Shown here in pieces: positions 46,267 to 54,192 of a DNA stretch of 64,000 nucleotides. Within the stretch, counting starts at the first letter, position 1, and each line of letters starts with the position of its first letter. The DNA is taken from positions 1-64,000 of the forward strand of contig JAUCGF010000076.1 in assembly GCA_030378005.1 (NCBI GenBank). The letters run 5' to 3'. Below the pieces are notes generated by a model, which saw nothing but the letters and a program-made list of their open reading frames with translations, was not told where the DNA came from and made no database searches. A program made the position numbers and the translations under genes. Origin of the DNA: Desulfococcaceae bacterium HSG9. GTDB taxonomy: Bacteria > Desulfobacterota > Desulfobacteria > Desulfobacterales > JAUCGF01.

Positions 46267-46488
46267 ATGGAAAAGCACAAAATTTCAATTTTCAAACCCT
46301 ATTCGTTTTATGAAGGGCAGAAAATCCACATTGATGGCGGCCCGCGCAATGGTGACTGGGAAGTTGTGAGTTTTACCAAACATAAAGTCAAGCTTCGCTG
46401 CCCAATCAGCCTTAAAGAGTTTGAGTGGAGCCGCTTCTGCTATCAGGTTGAAGAGCGCGATGAGGCCGTATGGCCGCAAGAAAAATAA
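46267..46488 (+). CDS. Small hypothetical protein
   Basis: A 73-residue protein with a good ribosome binding site (GAAGGAACATGA) ahead of the ATG. It is rich in aromatic and charged residues with a central segment (EGQKIHIDGGPRNGDWEVVSF) that looks like a small beta-barrel or SH3-like fold. No membrane segment or signal peptide. I do not recognise the family. It lies between the rubrerythrin remnant and the intact rubrerythrin, on the same strand. Confidence 0.6.
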   Translation: MEKHKISIFKPYSFYEGQKIHIDGGPRNGDWEVVSFTKHKVKLRCPISLKEFEWSRFCYQVEERDEAVWPQEK

Positions 46489-46527
46489 TCAGGCTATCGC
46501 AAAATCAATTTTGATATTATAGTCAAC

Positions 46528-46579
46528 TCAGGGGCGTATATATGGGAAAACCCTGATTTGGAGGTAAGCGTCCTCCAAA
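46528..46579 (+). promoter_or_regulatory. Two adjacent hairpins in the rubrerythrin leader
   Basis: TCAGGG (46528-46533) pairs with CCCTGA (46551-46556), directly followed by TTTGGAGG (46557-46564) pairing with CCTCCAAA (46572-46579). The rubrerythrin ribosome binding site AAGGAG follows within a few bases. The CCTCC arm could alternatively pair with that GGAG, so a translation switch is conceivable. No known riboswitch family was recognised. The first hairpin could also be a terminator for the small upstream gene. Confidence 0.45.
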
Positions 46580-46594
46580 ATAAGGAGATAATCA

Positions 46595-47116
46595 ATGCCT
46601 AAAACCGAAGATAATTTAAAACATGCCGTAATTAACGAATCCCAAGCAAGAAATAAATATACCTATTGCGCGGAAATCGCAAGAAAGGAGGGATATCATT
46701 ATATCGCCAAAATTTTTGATGAAACGGCTGAAAATGAAAAATATCATGCTATGGAAGAGTTAAAATTGGTTCATAAAAACAGAGATACCGCCACCTGCTT
46801 AAAAGAAGCGATTGGTAACGAAAATTACGAATCTGAAGAGATGTATCCATCATTTGCCAGGGAAGCGGAAATAGAGGGAAACACGCAAGCGGCCATTTTG
46901 TTTGCCCAAATTGCCAAAATTGAAAAGCAGCATTGTAGCCGATTTAAAAAACTTCTGCAATTGGTCGAATCAGGCAACGTTTTTAAAAGGGAGCGCCCCA
47001 TTAAGTGGAAGTGCAGTATATGCGGGTACACACATGACGGATATGAGCCGCCAAATCGTTGTCCTTATTGTAAAAAACCGAAAGAATATTATGAACCTGC
47101 CAATTTGGATGTTTAG
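46595..47116 (+). CDS. Rubrerythrin
   Basis: A 173-residue protein. The N-terminal ferritin-like domain (about 1-130) carries the diiron-site glutamates (NESQARNKYTYCAE near 14-27, ENEKYHA near 46-52, AREAEIEGN near 87-95, EKQH near 108-111). The C-terminal rubredoxin-like domain has WKCSICGYTHDGYEPPNRCPYC (about 138-159). Rubrerythrins reduce hydrogen peroxide in anaerobes. The next gene starts 11 bases after the stop and begins with a rubredoxin domain, a natural electron donor, so the two probably form an operon for oxidative-stress defence. Confidence 0.93.
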   Translation: MPKTEDNLKHAVINESQARNKYTYCAEIARKEGYHYIAKIFDETAENEKYHAMEELKLVHKNRDTATCLKEAIGNENYESEEMYPSFAREAEIEGNTQAAILFAQIAKIEKQHCSRFKKLLQLVESGNVFKRERPIKWKCSICGYTHDGYEPPNRCPYCKKPKEYYEPANLDV

Positions 47117-47127
47117 AGGAGCTATAA

Positions 47128-48537
47128 ATGGCCCGATATATATGCGAAGTATGTGAATTTGTTTATGATGAAGAAAAAAATGAACTGGCATGGGATGATC
47201 TCCCCGAAGATTGGGTCTGCCCGGTTTGTGCGTCTTCTAAAAAATATTTTAAGTGTATGGAGCAAAGTCCGCCAATTTCAAAAGAAGCGGAATTACCACT
47301 GACCCAAGAAAAAGAGGTGATAATCGATCTTAAAAAAACTATGGCGGATTCAGAGGCGCATTTTATGGATATCCATGAAATTGCCGAAACAGGCAAAACT
47401 GTTTTTGAGCCTATGCGAACGAAAATGTTCACCCTGTCATGGGACGAAATCCTGATAAAAGGGGCGCAACTGGCTAAAATTCCGTTAGACCACGAACATC
47501 CGGTCAATACCCAAACAATCATCGGCCCAAAAGCAAAAAAACCGCTGATCATCAATACACCGATCTATATAACCCACATGTCTTACGGCGCACTTTCAAA
47601 AGAAGCCAAAATTTCATTGGCCAAAGGGAGTGCGGCTGTAAAAACCGCCATGTGTTCAGGTGAAGGGGGAATATTGCCTGAGTCCATGGAGTATGCCTAC
47701 AAGTATATATTTGAATATGTGCCGAATCAATACAGTGTGACCGAGGAAAATCTGAAAAAAGCGGATGCCATTGAGATTAAAATCGGCCAATCAGCCAAAC
47801 CCGGCATGGGAGGGCATTTGCCGGCAGACAAAGTGACTCAGGATATCGCTCGTATCAGAGGGTTTGAACAAGGGGTCGATATTATCAGCCCCCCTCATTT
47901 TAAAGATATCAAAATCAGGGATGATTTAAAGACAAAGGTGGATTGGCTCAGGGAGGCATCTCTTGGTAAACCGATCGGTATTAAAATTGCCGCTGGCAAT
48001 CTTGAAGCTGATCTTGCGGTTGCGCTACATGCGTCCCCTGATTTTATTACCATTGACGGCAGGACCGGATCAACCGGATCATCTCCCAAATTTGTTAAGG
48101 CATCCACCTCAATCCCCTCCATATTTGCCCTATATCGCGCCAGAAAATTTCTAAATGAAAAAGGCGCAACTGATGTTTCGTTGGTGATCACGGGTGGATT
48201 AAGGGTCTCTTCAGATTTTGCCAAAGCGCTGGCATTAGGGGCCGATGCGATTGCTATCGGTACTACGGCGCTTATCGCCATCGGATGCCAGCAATATCGA
48301 GTTTGCAACACCGGAAAATGCCCTGTCGGTATCGCCACCCAAGACCCTCTGTTACGGTCTCGCTTGAATGTGGATGAAGCTGCCAGAAAGCTTGAAAACT
48401 TTCTTAAAGTTACTACAAACGAACTGGCTGATTTTGCGAGATTGACCGGCAATGACGATGTACACAAACTTGCCGTAACTGACTTGTGTACAACGAATTC
48501 AGAAATTTCCAATTATACAGATATTGAGCATGTATAA
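47128..48537 (+). CDS. Rubredoxin-glutamate synthase-like FMN domain fusion
   Basis: A 469-residue protein. Residues 1-45 form a rubredoxin domain (YICEVCEFVYDEE and DWVCPVCASSKKYF, four iron-ligand cysteines). After a linker, residues about 95-460 are the FMN-binding domain of glutamate synthase large subunit (GltB_2-like): THMSYGALSKEAK near 150, GMGGHLPADKV near 228, TIDGRTGSTGSSP near 310 and ITGGLRVSSDFAKALALGADA near 353-373. A late Cys-rich segment (CQQYRVCNTGKCPVGIATQDP, near 390-410) resembles the 3Fe-4S region of glutamate synthase. No glutaminase domain is present. It may pass electrons between FMN and rubredoxin/rubrerythrin rather than make glutamate. Downstream of rubrerythrin by 11 bases. 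Confidence 0.88.
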   Translation: MARYICEVCEFVYDEEKNELAWDDLPEDWVCPVCASSKKYFKCMEQSPPISKEAELPLTQEKEVIIDLKKTMADSEAHFMDIHEIAETGKTVFEPMRTKMFTLSWDEILIKGAQLAKIPLDHEHPVNTQTIIGPKAKKPLIINTPIYITHMSYGALSKEAKISLAKGSAAVKTAMCSGEGGILPESMEYAYKYIFEYVPNQYSVTEENLKKADAIEIKIGQSAKPGMGGHLPADKVTQDIARIRGFEQGVDIISPPHFKDIKIRDDLKTKVDWLREASLGKPIGIKIAAGNLEADLAVALHASPDFITIDGRTGSTGSSPKFVKASTSIPSIFALYRARKFLNEKGATDVSLVITGGLRVSSDFAKALALGADAIAIGTTALIAIGCQQYRVCNTGKCPVGIATQDPLLRSRLNVDEAARKLENFLKVTTNELADFARLTGNDDVHKLAVTDLCTTNSEISNYTDIEHV

Positions 48538-48626
48538 TCAATAACTCGTCTAAGTTGCTGCAATGGTTGGTTGACTGTTAAATTTGGTGGTTAACTGTTG
48601 TTGGGAGTTGCTTTTGCCTCCTGTTA

Positions 48627-48681
48627 GGAGTGAAAGGCACATGTAAAGACCTGACCGATAACGTCAACGTGATGGCCCAAC
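48627..48681 (+). pseudogene. Short fragment of a HAMP-repeat chemoreceptor gene
   Basis: About 53 bases match, with only a few differences, the complement of about 63368-63419 in the chemoreceptor HAMP array (the codons for [17 protein letters not shown]). Sequence on both sides is unrelated. There is no start codon or frame of useful length. It lies in the leader of the hicAB pair. Confidence 0.75.
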
Positions 48682-48714
48682 TGATAAATACGCCATCAGA
48701 TAGGGAATTAGAAA

Positions 48715-48975
48715 ATGGGGAAATATGAAAAATTGATATTCCAGGTACTGCGTGGTACAAGCGATGCCAATATAGCTTTCGCGGATCTGATAAATCTTAT
48801 GCAACGTTTAGGGTTTGAAATGCGTATCAAAGGCAGTCACCATATTTTTCGAAAAAAAGGAGTTGATGAAAAGCCAAATTTACAAAAAGACGGCAATAAA
48901 GCAAAACCGTATCAAGTCAAACAGATACGCAATATCATTTTAAAATATAAGCTATCAAACACAACTTGGGAGTGA
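48715..48975 (+). CDS. hicA: HicA-type mRNA interferase toxin
   Basis: An 86-residue protein with the double-stranded-RNA-binding-like HicA fold and the catalytic His in GSHHIF (His42/43), followed by a basic C-terminal half. HicA cleaves mRNA and halts translation. It is slightly longer than typical HicA (about 60-80). The antitoxin gene begins five bases after its stop. Toxin-first order is normal for hicAB. Confidence 0.85.
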   Translation: MGKYEKLIFQVLRGTSDANIAFADLINLMQRLGFEMRIKGSHHIFRKKGVDEKPNLQKDGNKAKPYQVKQIRNIILKYKLSNTTWE

Positions 48976-48979
48976 ATAT

Positions 48980-49195
48980 ATGATGAGCAAATATCAAATC
49001 ATTATTTATTGGAGCGATGAAGACCAAGCATACGTAGCTAATGTGCCAGAACTTCCAGGTTGTATGGCACACGGTGAAACTTACGAATCCGCGTTGGCAA
49101 ATATCAAGATCGCAATGGAATTATGGATCAAAACAGCCAAAGAATTCAACGATACCATTCCGGTTCCTAAGGGGCGGCGTTTAGTCTTTGCATGA
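48980..49195 (+). CDS. hicB: HicB-type antitoxin
   Basis: A 71-residue protein with the HicB partial RNase H-like fold (YQIIIYWSDEDQAYVANVPELPGCMAHGETYESAL). It is the short form lacking a C-terminal DNA-binding domain, so it probably neutralises HicA by direct binding. It ends about 100 bases before sucA. Confidence 0.85.
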   Translation: MMSKYQIIIYWSDEDQAYVANVPELPGCMAHGETYESALANIKIAMELWIKTAKEFNDTIPVPKGRRLVFA

Positions 49196-49291
49196 TCTTT
49201 GCTTTGAAAAAACTGTTGATAATAATAAAATCAGAAATAACACCTAACCCGACAGCCCAGCGGCAAAGGGCTAATCAAAAACGGAGTTGAT

Positions 49292-52060
49292 GTGAAAAAC
49301 AAAGATAGCGATCCGGATAAATCGGCAAGAACGATGCCCTTGCCAGAAACATTAAATCAAGACTATATCGAATCCCAATATATACAATGGAAGCAAAACC
49401 CGGAATCGGTTGCGCGGGATTGGAATTTTTTTTTCAAAGGTTTCGAATTTGCCGAAAGCGGTAAATTCACGGCAACGGATTCAGGAAACTCGGATCAAGC
49501 TTCATGCCAGGGTCTTGCCGAAGCGCTTATATCGCGTTACCGTAATCTTGGGCACCTGCTGGCCTGCATGGACCCATTGACCGCATGTCCCACTGACCAT
49601 CCGCTACTGTCTTTGGAATCATTTGATCTGGAAGCCAAAGACCTGGAAAGCGAATTTTTCACGAGGGGAATCACTGACACTGAAAAAGCACCTCTGAAAG
49701 AGATTATCCGGACGCTTAAAGCGACCTACTGCCGATCTATCGGGGTCGAGTATATGCACATTCAGGACCCAGATGAGCGGCGATGGCTGCAAGAACGCAT
49801 GGAACCGGTCGAAAACAGCCCACAATTTGATGCTGAGACCAAAATCACGATTTTAAAAAAATTATCCGAAGCGGTTTTGTTTGAAAAATTTCTTAATAAA
49901 AAATATGTGGGTGTCACTCGTTTTTCGTTGGAAGGCGGTGAAGCGCTTATTCCTTTGCTTCATTTTCTGATTGAGCATGTCGCTGAACAGGGATGTCGGG
50001 AAATCATCTTAGGAATGGCGCACAGAGGACGACTGAACGTTCTAATCAATATCTTAAAAAAGCCTTATGAAGAAATTTTTGGCGAGTTTGAAAGCTGCTA
50101 CGATCCGGATCAACTGTTCGGCGCCGGTGATGTCAAATACCACAATGGCTATCTTGCAGATATTGAAACCCATGACGGAAGTCCGTTTCGATTATACATG
50201 CTGAATAATCCGAGCCATTTGGAAGCTGTCGATCCGGTTGCTGAAGGGGCGGCACGGGCCAGGCAGGATATTGACGCCAAAGAACGCTATAAAGTGTTGC
50301 CGCTGCTAATACACGGAGACGCCGCTTTTGCGGGTGAAGGCGTTGTGGCGGAAACGCTCAACCTTTCCCAGCTAGATGGATATGCCACGGCCGGCACGGT
50401 CCACATCATTATCAACAACCAGATCGGTTATACCACCCTTCCCGAAGATGCCCGCTCCACACGTTATTCCACCGATATAGCCAAAATGCTCATGGCACCG
50501 ATTTTTCACGTTCAAGGTGAAAATCCGGAGGCAGCCGTGCATGTCGCCCGGCTTGCCGCGGAATACCGCAAGAAATTCAGCAAGGATATCATCATCGACT
50601 TGGTTTCCTTTCGCAGATACGGCCATAATGAAAGCGATGAACCCTATTTCACCCAGCCGCTTATGTACGACCGTATCAAACTGCGACCGTCACTTCATCG
50701 TCTCTATGGCGACCAACTGATCGCCGAAAAAATTTTCGATAAAAATAAGCGGACAGAACTGGAAAATCAGATAAACCAGGCGATTGACGAAGCCTATCAG
50801 GAAGTTCACGGAAGCGCCTGCCCCTTTCCCGAAGATCGCTTTTTTGAAAACTGGGATGAATTTCATGGCGTTTATTCGCATGAACCTGTTGAAACCGGTG
50901 TAGCCAAGGAACGTCTGACAGAATTAACCCGCCGGCTATGCGAACTTCCCCAAGATTTTACGCTTCATCCCAAACTGAAACGGTTGCTTGCAAAACGACT
51001 CAAAGCGGTTGAAACAGGCTCCGGGATTGACTGGGCCAACGCAGAAGCGCTGGCCTTTGCCTCCTTGATTGACGAGGGGACGCCTATTCGGTTAAGCGGG
51101 CAGGATAGCGGGCGAGGCACTTTCAGTCAACGGCATTGTGTTCTTACAGATATAAAAACAGAGGCGCGCTATGTTCCGCTGAATGCCTTGGAAAATTCCT
51201 CTTTCGATGTGTGCAACAGTCCGTTGTCAGAATTCGGGGTTCTCGGTTTTGAATACGGATACTCTATGATCCGACCTGAAACCCTGACATTGTGGGAAGC
51301 CCAGTTCGGCGATTTTGTTAACTGTGCTCAACCCATAATCGATCTGTTTATTGCTAGCGGCCAATCCAAATGGCAGCGTTTAAGCGGGTTGGTTATGTTG
51401 CTGCCCCACGGATGGGAAGGGCTGGGGCCGGAGCATTCCAGCGCCCGATTGGAACGTTTTCTGCAACTGTGCGCCGATAACAATATGTTAGTGTGCAATC
51501 CCACCACACCGGCGCAGTATTTTCACCTGTTGAGACGCCAAATAAAGGCCCGCTTTCGCAAACCTCTTGTGGTGATGACCCCGAAAAGCCTTTTGCGGCT
51601 TCCGCTTGCGGTTTCTGATTTAGATGCAATGGTTAATGGCGCTTTTGAAGAGGTGATAGATGATCAGAACGGGCGTCATCAGGCAACCACGGTTCTTATC
51701 TGTAGCGGAAAAATTTACTACCAACTATTCCAGCGGCGTCAGGCCGTAGGCGCTTCAGATATTGCTATTATACGCCTTGAACAGTTTTATCCGTTTCCTA
51801 AAGCCCGTTTAACTGCGCTGTTGAATCAATATAAACAGGCGCAAGAATGGGTTTGGGTGCAGGAAGAGCCGGAAAATATGGGCGCTTGGCAGTTTGTACG
51901 GCCACGGCTTGAAAAAATTATCGGACAACCTTTTGACTATGTTGGCCGAAAACCCGCTTCCAGCCCGGCCACCGGCTTTCCGGCAATTTATCGTCAAGAA
52001 CAAGAGGCGATTTCATTACAGGCAATAATTGATAAACAAATTATAAAAAAATCAAGTTAA
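49292..52060 (+). CDS. sucA: 2-Oxoglutarate dehydrogenase E1 component
   Basis: A 922-residue E1 enzyme. The N-terminal segment has the SucA-type NQDYIESQYIQWKQNPESV motif (near 19-37). The thiamine diphosphate core contains AHRGRLNVL (near 248), HGDAAFAGEGVVAETLNLS (near 342) and GYTTLPEDARSTRYSTDIAK (near 374), and the C-terminal transketolase-like domains complete it. With E2 and E3 it converts 2-oxoglutarate to succinyl-CoA, NADH and CO2. The start is GTG at 49292, with ACGGAG a few bases upstream. The complex is unusual in strict sulfate reducers, which often use 2-oxoglutarate:ferredoxin oxidoreductase instead. sucB is displaced by an unrelated gene. Confidence 0.95.
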   Translation: MKNKDSDPDKSARTMPLPETLNQDYIESQYIQWKQNPESVARDWNFFFKGFEFAESGKFTATDSGNSDQASCQGLAEALISRYRNLGHLLACMDPLTACPTDHPLLSLESFDLEAKDLESEFFTRGITDTEKAPLKEIIRTLKATYCRSIGVEYMHIQDPDERRWLQERMEPVENSPQFDAETKITILKKLSEAVLFEKFLNKKYVGVTRFSLEGGEALIPLLHFLIEHVAEQGCREIILGMAHRGRLNVLINILKKPYEEIFGEFESCYDPDQLFGAGDVKYHNGYLADIETHDGSPFRLYMLNNPSHLEAVDPVAEGAARARQDIDAKERYKVLPLLIHGDAAFAGEGVVAETLNLSQLDGYATAGTVHIIINNQIGYTTLPEDARSTRYSTDIAKMLMAPIFHVQGENPEAAVHVARLAAEYRKKFSKDIIIDLVSFRRYGHNESDEPYFTQPLMYDRIKLRPSLHRLYGDQLIAEKIFDKNKRTELENQINQAIDEAYQEVHGSACPFPEDRFFENWDEFHGVYSHEPVETGVAKERLTELTRRLCELPQDFTLHPKLKRLLAKRLKAVETGSGIDWANAEALAFASLIDEGTPIRLSGQDSGRGTFSQRHCVLTDIKTEARYVPLNALENSSFDVCNSPLSEFGVLGFEYGYSMIRPETLTLWEAQFGDFVNCAQPIIDLFIASGQSKWQRLSGLVMLLPHGWEGLGPEHSSARLERFLQLCADNNMLVCNPTTPAQYFHLLRRQIKARFRKPLVVMTPKSLLRLPLAVSDLDAMVNGAFEEVIDDQNGRHQATTVLICSGKIYYQLFQRRQAVGASDIAIIRLEQFYPFPKARLTALLNQYKQAQEWVWVQEEPENMGAWQFVRPRLEKIIGQPFDYVGRKPASSPATGFPAIYRQEQEAISLQAIIDKQIIKKSS

Positions 52061-52064
52061 TGAA

Positions 52065-52805
52065 ATGAATAAAATTATAGCTTTATGGGCAGTGCCCCGC
52101 TCTAGATCAACCGCATTTCAATGGATGATGAAGCAGCGAGGTGATTTTATAACTTTGCATGAACCATTTGGCAAGTCGGCTTACTACAGCGAGGAACGAA
52201 TTTTTAACGCTGCTGATTATTTGCCGTCACGATCTGAATATAATTATCAAATGGTATTACAAAATTTATTATTAACCGCAGAAAAAAAGCAACTTTTTAT
52301 CAAAGATATGCCAAAGAACTTTATACATATTGTTGATAACCAATTTTTATCATATTTTCAGCATACCTTTTTAATCCGTCATCCAGCAAAAATGCTTCCT
52401 TCATACTTCCATGCATGGTCTGATCTGCCAATAGAGAATGCAGGATATGAAAATCTCTATCAACTCTTTGAAAATGTGGCTGATTATACAGGGCAAATCC
52501 CTCCGTTAATTGATTCAGACGATTTAGTAAACCACCCAGAGGCCATAGTTAAGGCATACTGCAAAAAAATCGGGGTACCATTCATAAAAAATGCTTTAAC
52601 TTGGGAGCCGCCTAAGGACAGCAAAGAAGTAAGTTGGTGGGATGGAGGAAGTGATTGGCATGATTATTTAAGCACCACCAAGGGATTTCAGAAGCAAACG
52701 AAATCTTTTTATTCAAATGTCAATGAAAATGATGTTTTGAAACGTCTTTACGATATATGTTTGCCGTATTATGAAAAACTTTATACACATCGGGTATTAA
52801 TTTAG
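52065..52805 (+). CDS. Sulfotransferase-like protein
   Basis: A 246-residue protein resembling the sulfotransferase superfamily. The N-terminal phosphate-binding loop is AVPRSRSTAFQWMM (about 8-21), close to the PAPS-binding PSB loop, and FLIRHPAKMLPSYF (about 100-113) matches the second PAPS-binding (3'PB) motif R-x-P. Members move sulfate from PAPS to alcohols or amines, but some homologues have other roles, and the substrate is unknown. It is AT-rich relative to sucA and sucB and lies four bases after sucA and 138 bases before sucB, so it appears inserted into a suc operon. Confidence 0.75.
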   Translation: MNKIIALWAVPRSRSTAFQWMMKQRGDFITLHEPFGKSAYYSEERIFNAADYLPSRSEYNYQMVLQNLLLTAEKKQLFIKDMPKNFIHIVDNQFLSYFQHTFLIRHPAKMLPSYFHAWSDLPIENAGYENLYQLFENVADYTGQIPPLIDSDDLVNHPEAIVKAYCKKIGVPFIKNALTWEPPKDSKEVSWWDGGSDWHDYLSTTKGFQKQTKSFYSNVNENDVLKRLYDICLPYYEKLYTHRVLI

Positions 52806-52943
52806 GTACTTGAAAAGCACTGAAATAAATAAAATAAAACCAGGCCTGAAAGTTTTTTCTTAAAGCTTATATCATGGCTCAAGTTTTGAATATCCGCATT
52901 GCAATCGAATATTGAGATTTATTTGTAATAAGTGAGGAGCGTT

Positions 52944-54191
52944 ATGACTATCGAAATAAAAATTCCCAGTGTGGGAGAATCGATCCAAGAAGCGATTCTG
53001 GCCGAGTGGTTTAAAGAAGACGGTGATTTTGTTGAAAAAGATGAGCCGCTTTTTGTTATCGAAACGGATAAAGTCACTTTAGAAGTAGTGGCCGAGGCGG
53101 ATGGAATTTTGAAAATTCTGACGCCTGTGGATGAGGTGGTCGCCATCGGTGCGGTGGTGGGTTTGATTGAACCATCGGAATCAGTGGAAAAACCTGAAAC
53201 TCCGGTAACCGAACCGGAGAAGAAAATTCCGGCAGAGGTACCGCAAGCCACTGAACCAGTCCCGAAAAAGCCTCGGTCGCCAGATTTGAAAGGCCCGGCC
53301 GATATTCCGTTGTCTCCTTCGGTTCGTCGTTTGATTGCAGAAAAAAACTTAGATGTAACCCAAATCAGCGGAACCGGACCCGGCGGTCGGATCACCAAAG
53401 GCGACGCACTTCTTTATTTGGAACAATTCCCGGCCCAAGCACCTGCCCTGGTTTCACCGCCATCCGTATCCGTCGCACCGGACAAAGCGCCGTCAGCCCA
53501 GGTGCGCAAACCCATGACGCCGATTCGTAAACGAATTGCAGCGCGATTGCTCGAAGCCCGGCAAAACACCGCGATGCTCACGACTTTTAATGAAATCAAT
53601 ATGAGTCGTGCTATGGCGATTCGTTCCGAATTCAAAGAACAGTTTAAAAAAAGACACGATGTCAATTTGGGGTTTATGTCTTTTTTCATAAAGGCCAGTG
53701 TTGAAGCGTTGAAAGAGATTCCTGAGATTAACGCATTTATCGACGGAGATGACATCATTTATAATAACAGTCAGCATATCGGCGTGGCCATTGGCACCAA
53801 GCGAGGCCTGGTTGTTCCGGTGATTCGCAATGCCGAACAGTTGAGTTTTGCAGGCATTGAACGGGCTATTGTTGATTATGTAACCAAAATCAAGGCCAAT
53901 CGTCTTGAACTGGCTGACCTGGAAGGCGGCACTTTTACCGTCAGTAACGGCGGCGTTTATGGTTCCTTGTTAAGCACACCGATTCTGAACACCCCCCAAA
54001 GCGGTATCCTCGGAATGCACAAAATTGAAAAAAGGCCGGTGGTCGTGGATGATCAGATTGTGATTCGGCCAATGATGTATGTGGCTCTGAGTTACGACCA
54101 CCGGATTGTGGACGGTAAAGGGGCTGTCACTTTTTTAAAACGGGTTAAAGAATTTGTGGAAAACCCTGAACGAATCATATTGGAGGTGTGA
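52944..54191 (+). CDS. sucB: 2-Oxoglutarate dehydrogenase E2 (dihydrolipoyl succinyltransferase)
   Basis: A 415-residue E2 enzyme. The lipoyl domain (about 1-75) carries the lipoylated Lys43 in ETDKVTLEV. A Pro/Glu-rich linker is followed by the E3-binding domain (about 128-165; SPSVRRLIAEKNLDVTQISG), and then the acyltransferase core with catalytic His386 and Asp390 in SYDHRIVDG. It transfers the succinyl group to CoA. The start at 52944 is chosen because AGTGAGGAG precedes it; an upstream in-frame ATG at 52932 would fall in this site. The gene abuts lpd (one base between stop and start). Confidence 0.95.
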   Translation: MTIEIKIPSVGESIQEAILAEWFKEDGDFVEKDEPLFVIETDKVTLEVVAEADGILKILTPVDEVVAIGAVVGLIEPSESVEKPETPVTEPEKKIPAEVPQATEPVPKKPRSPDLKGPADIPLSPSVRRLIAEKNLDVTQISGTGPGGRITKGDALLYLEQFPAQAPALVSPPSVSVAPDKAPSAQVRKPMTPIRKRIAARLLEARQNTAMLTTFNEINMSRAMAIRSEFKEQFKKRHDVNLGFMSFFIKASVEALKEIPEINAFIDGDDIIYNNSQHIGVAIGTKRGLVVPVIRNAEQLSFAGIERAIVDYVTKIKANRLELADLEGGTFTVSNGGVYGSLLSTPILNTPQSGILGMHKIEKRPVVVDDQIVIRPMMYVALSYDHRIVDGKGAVTFLKRVKEFVENPERIILEV

Positions 54192-54192
54192 T

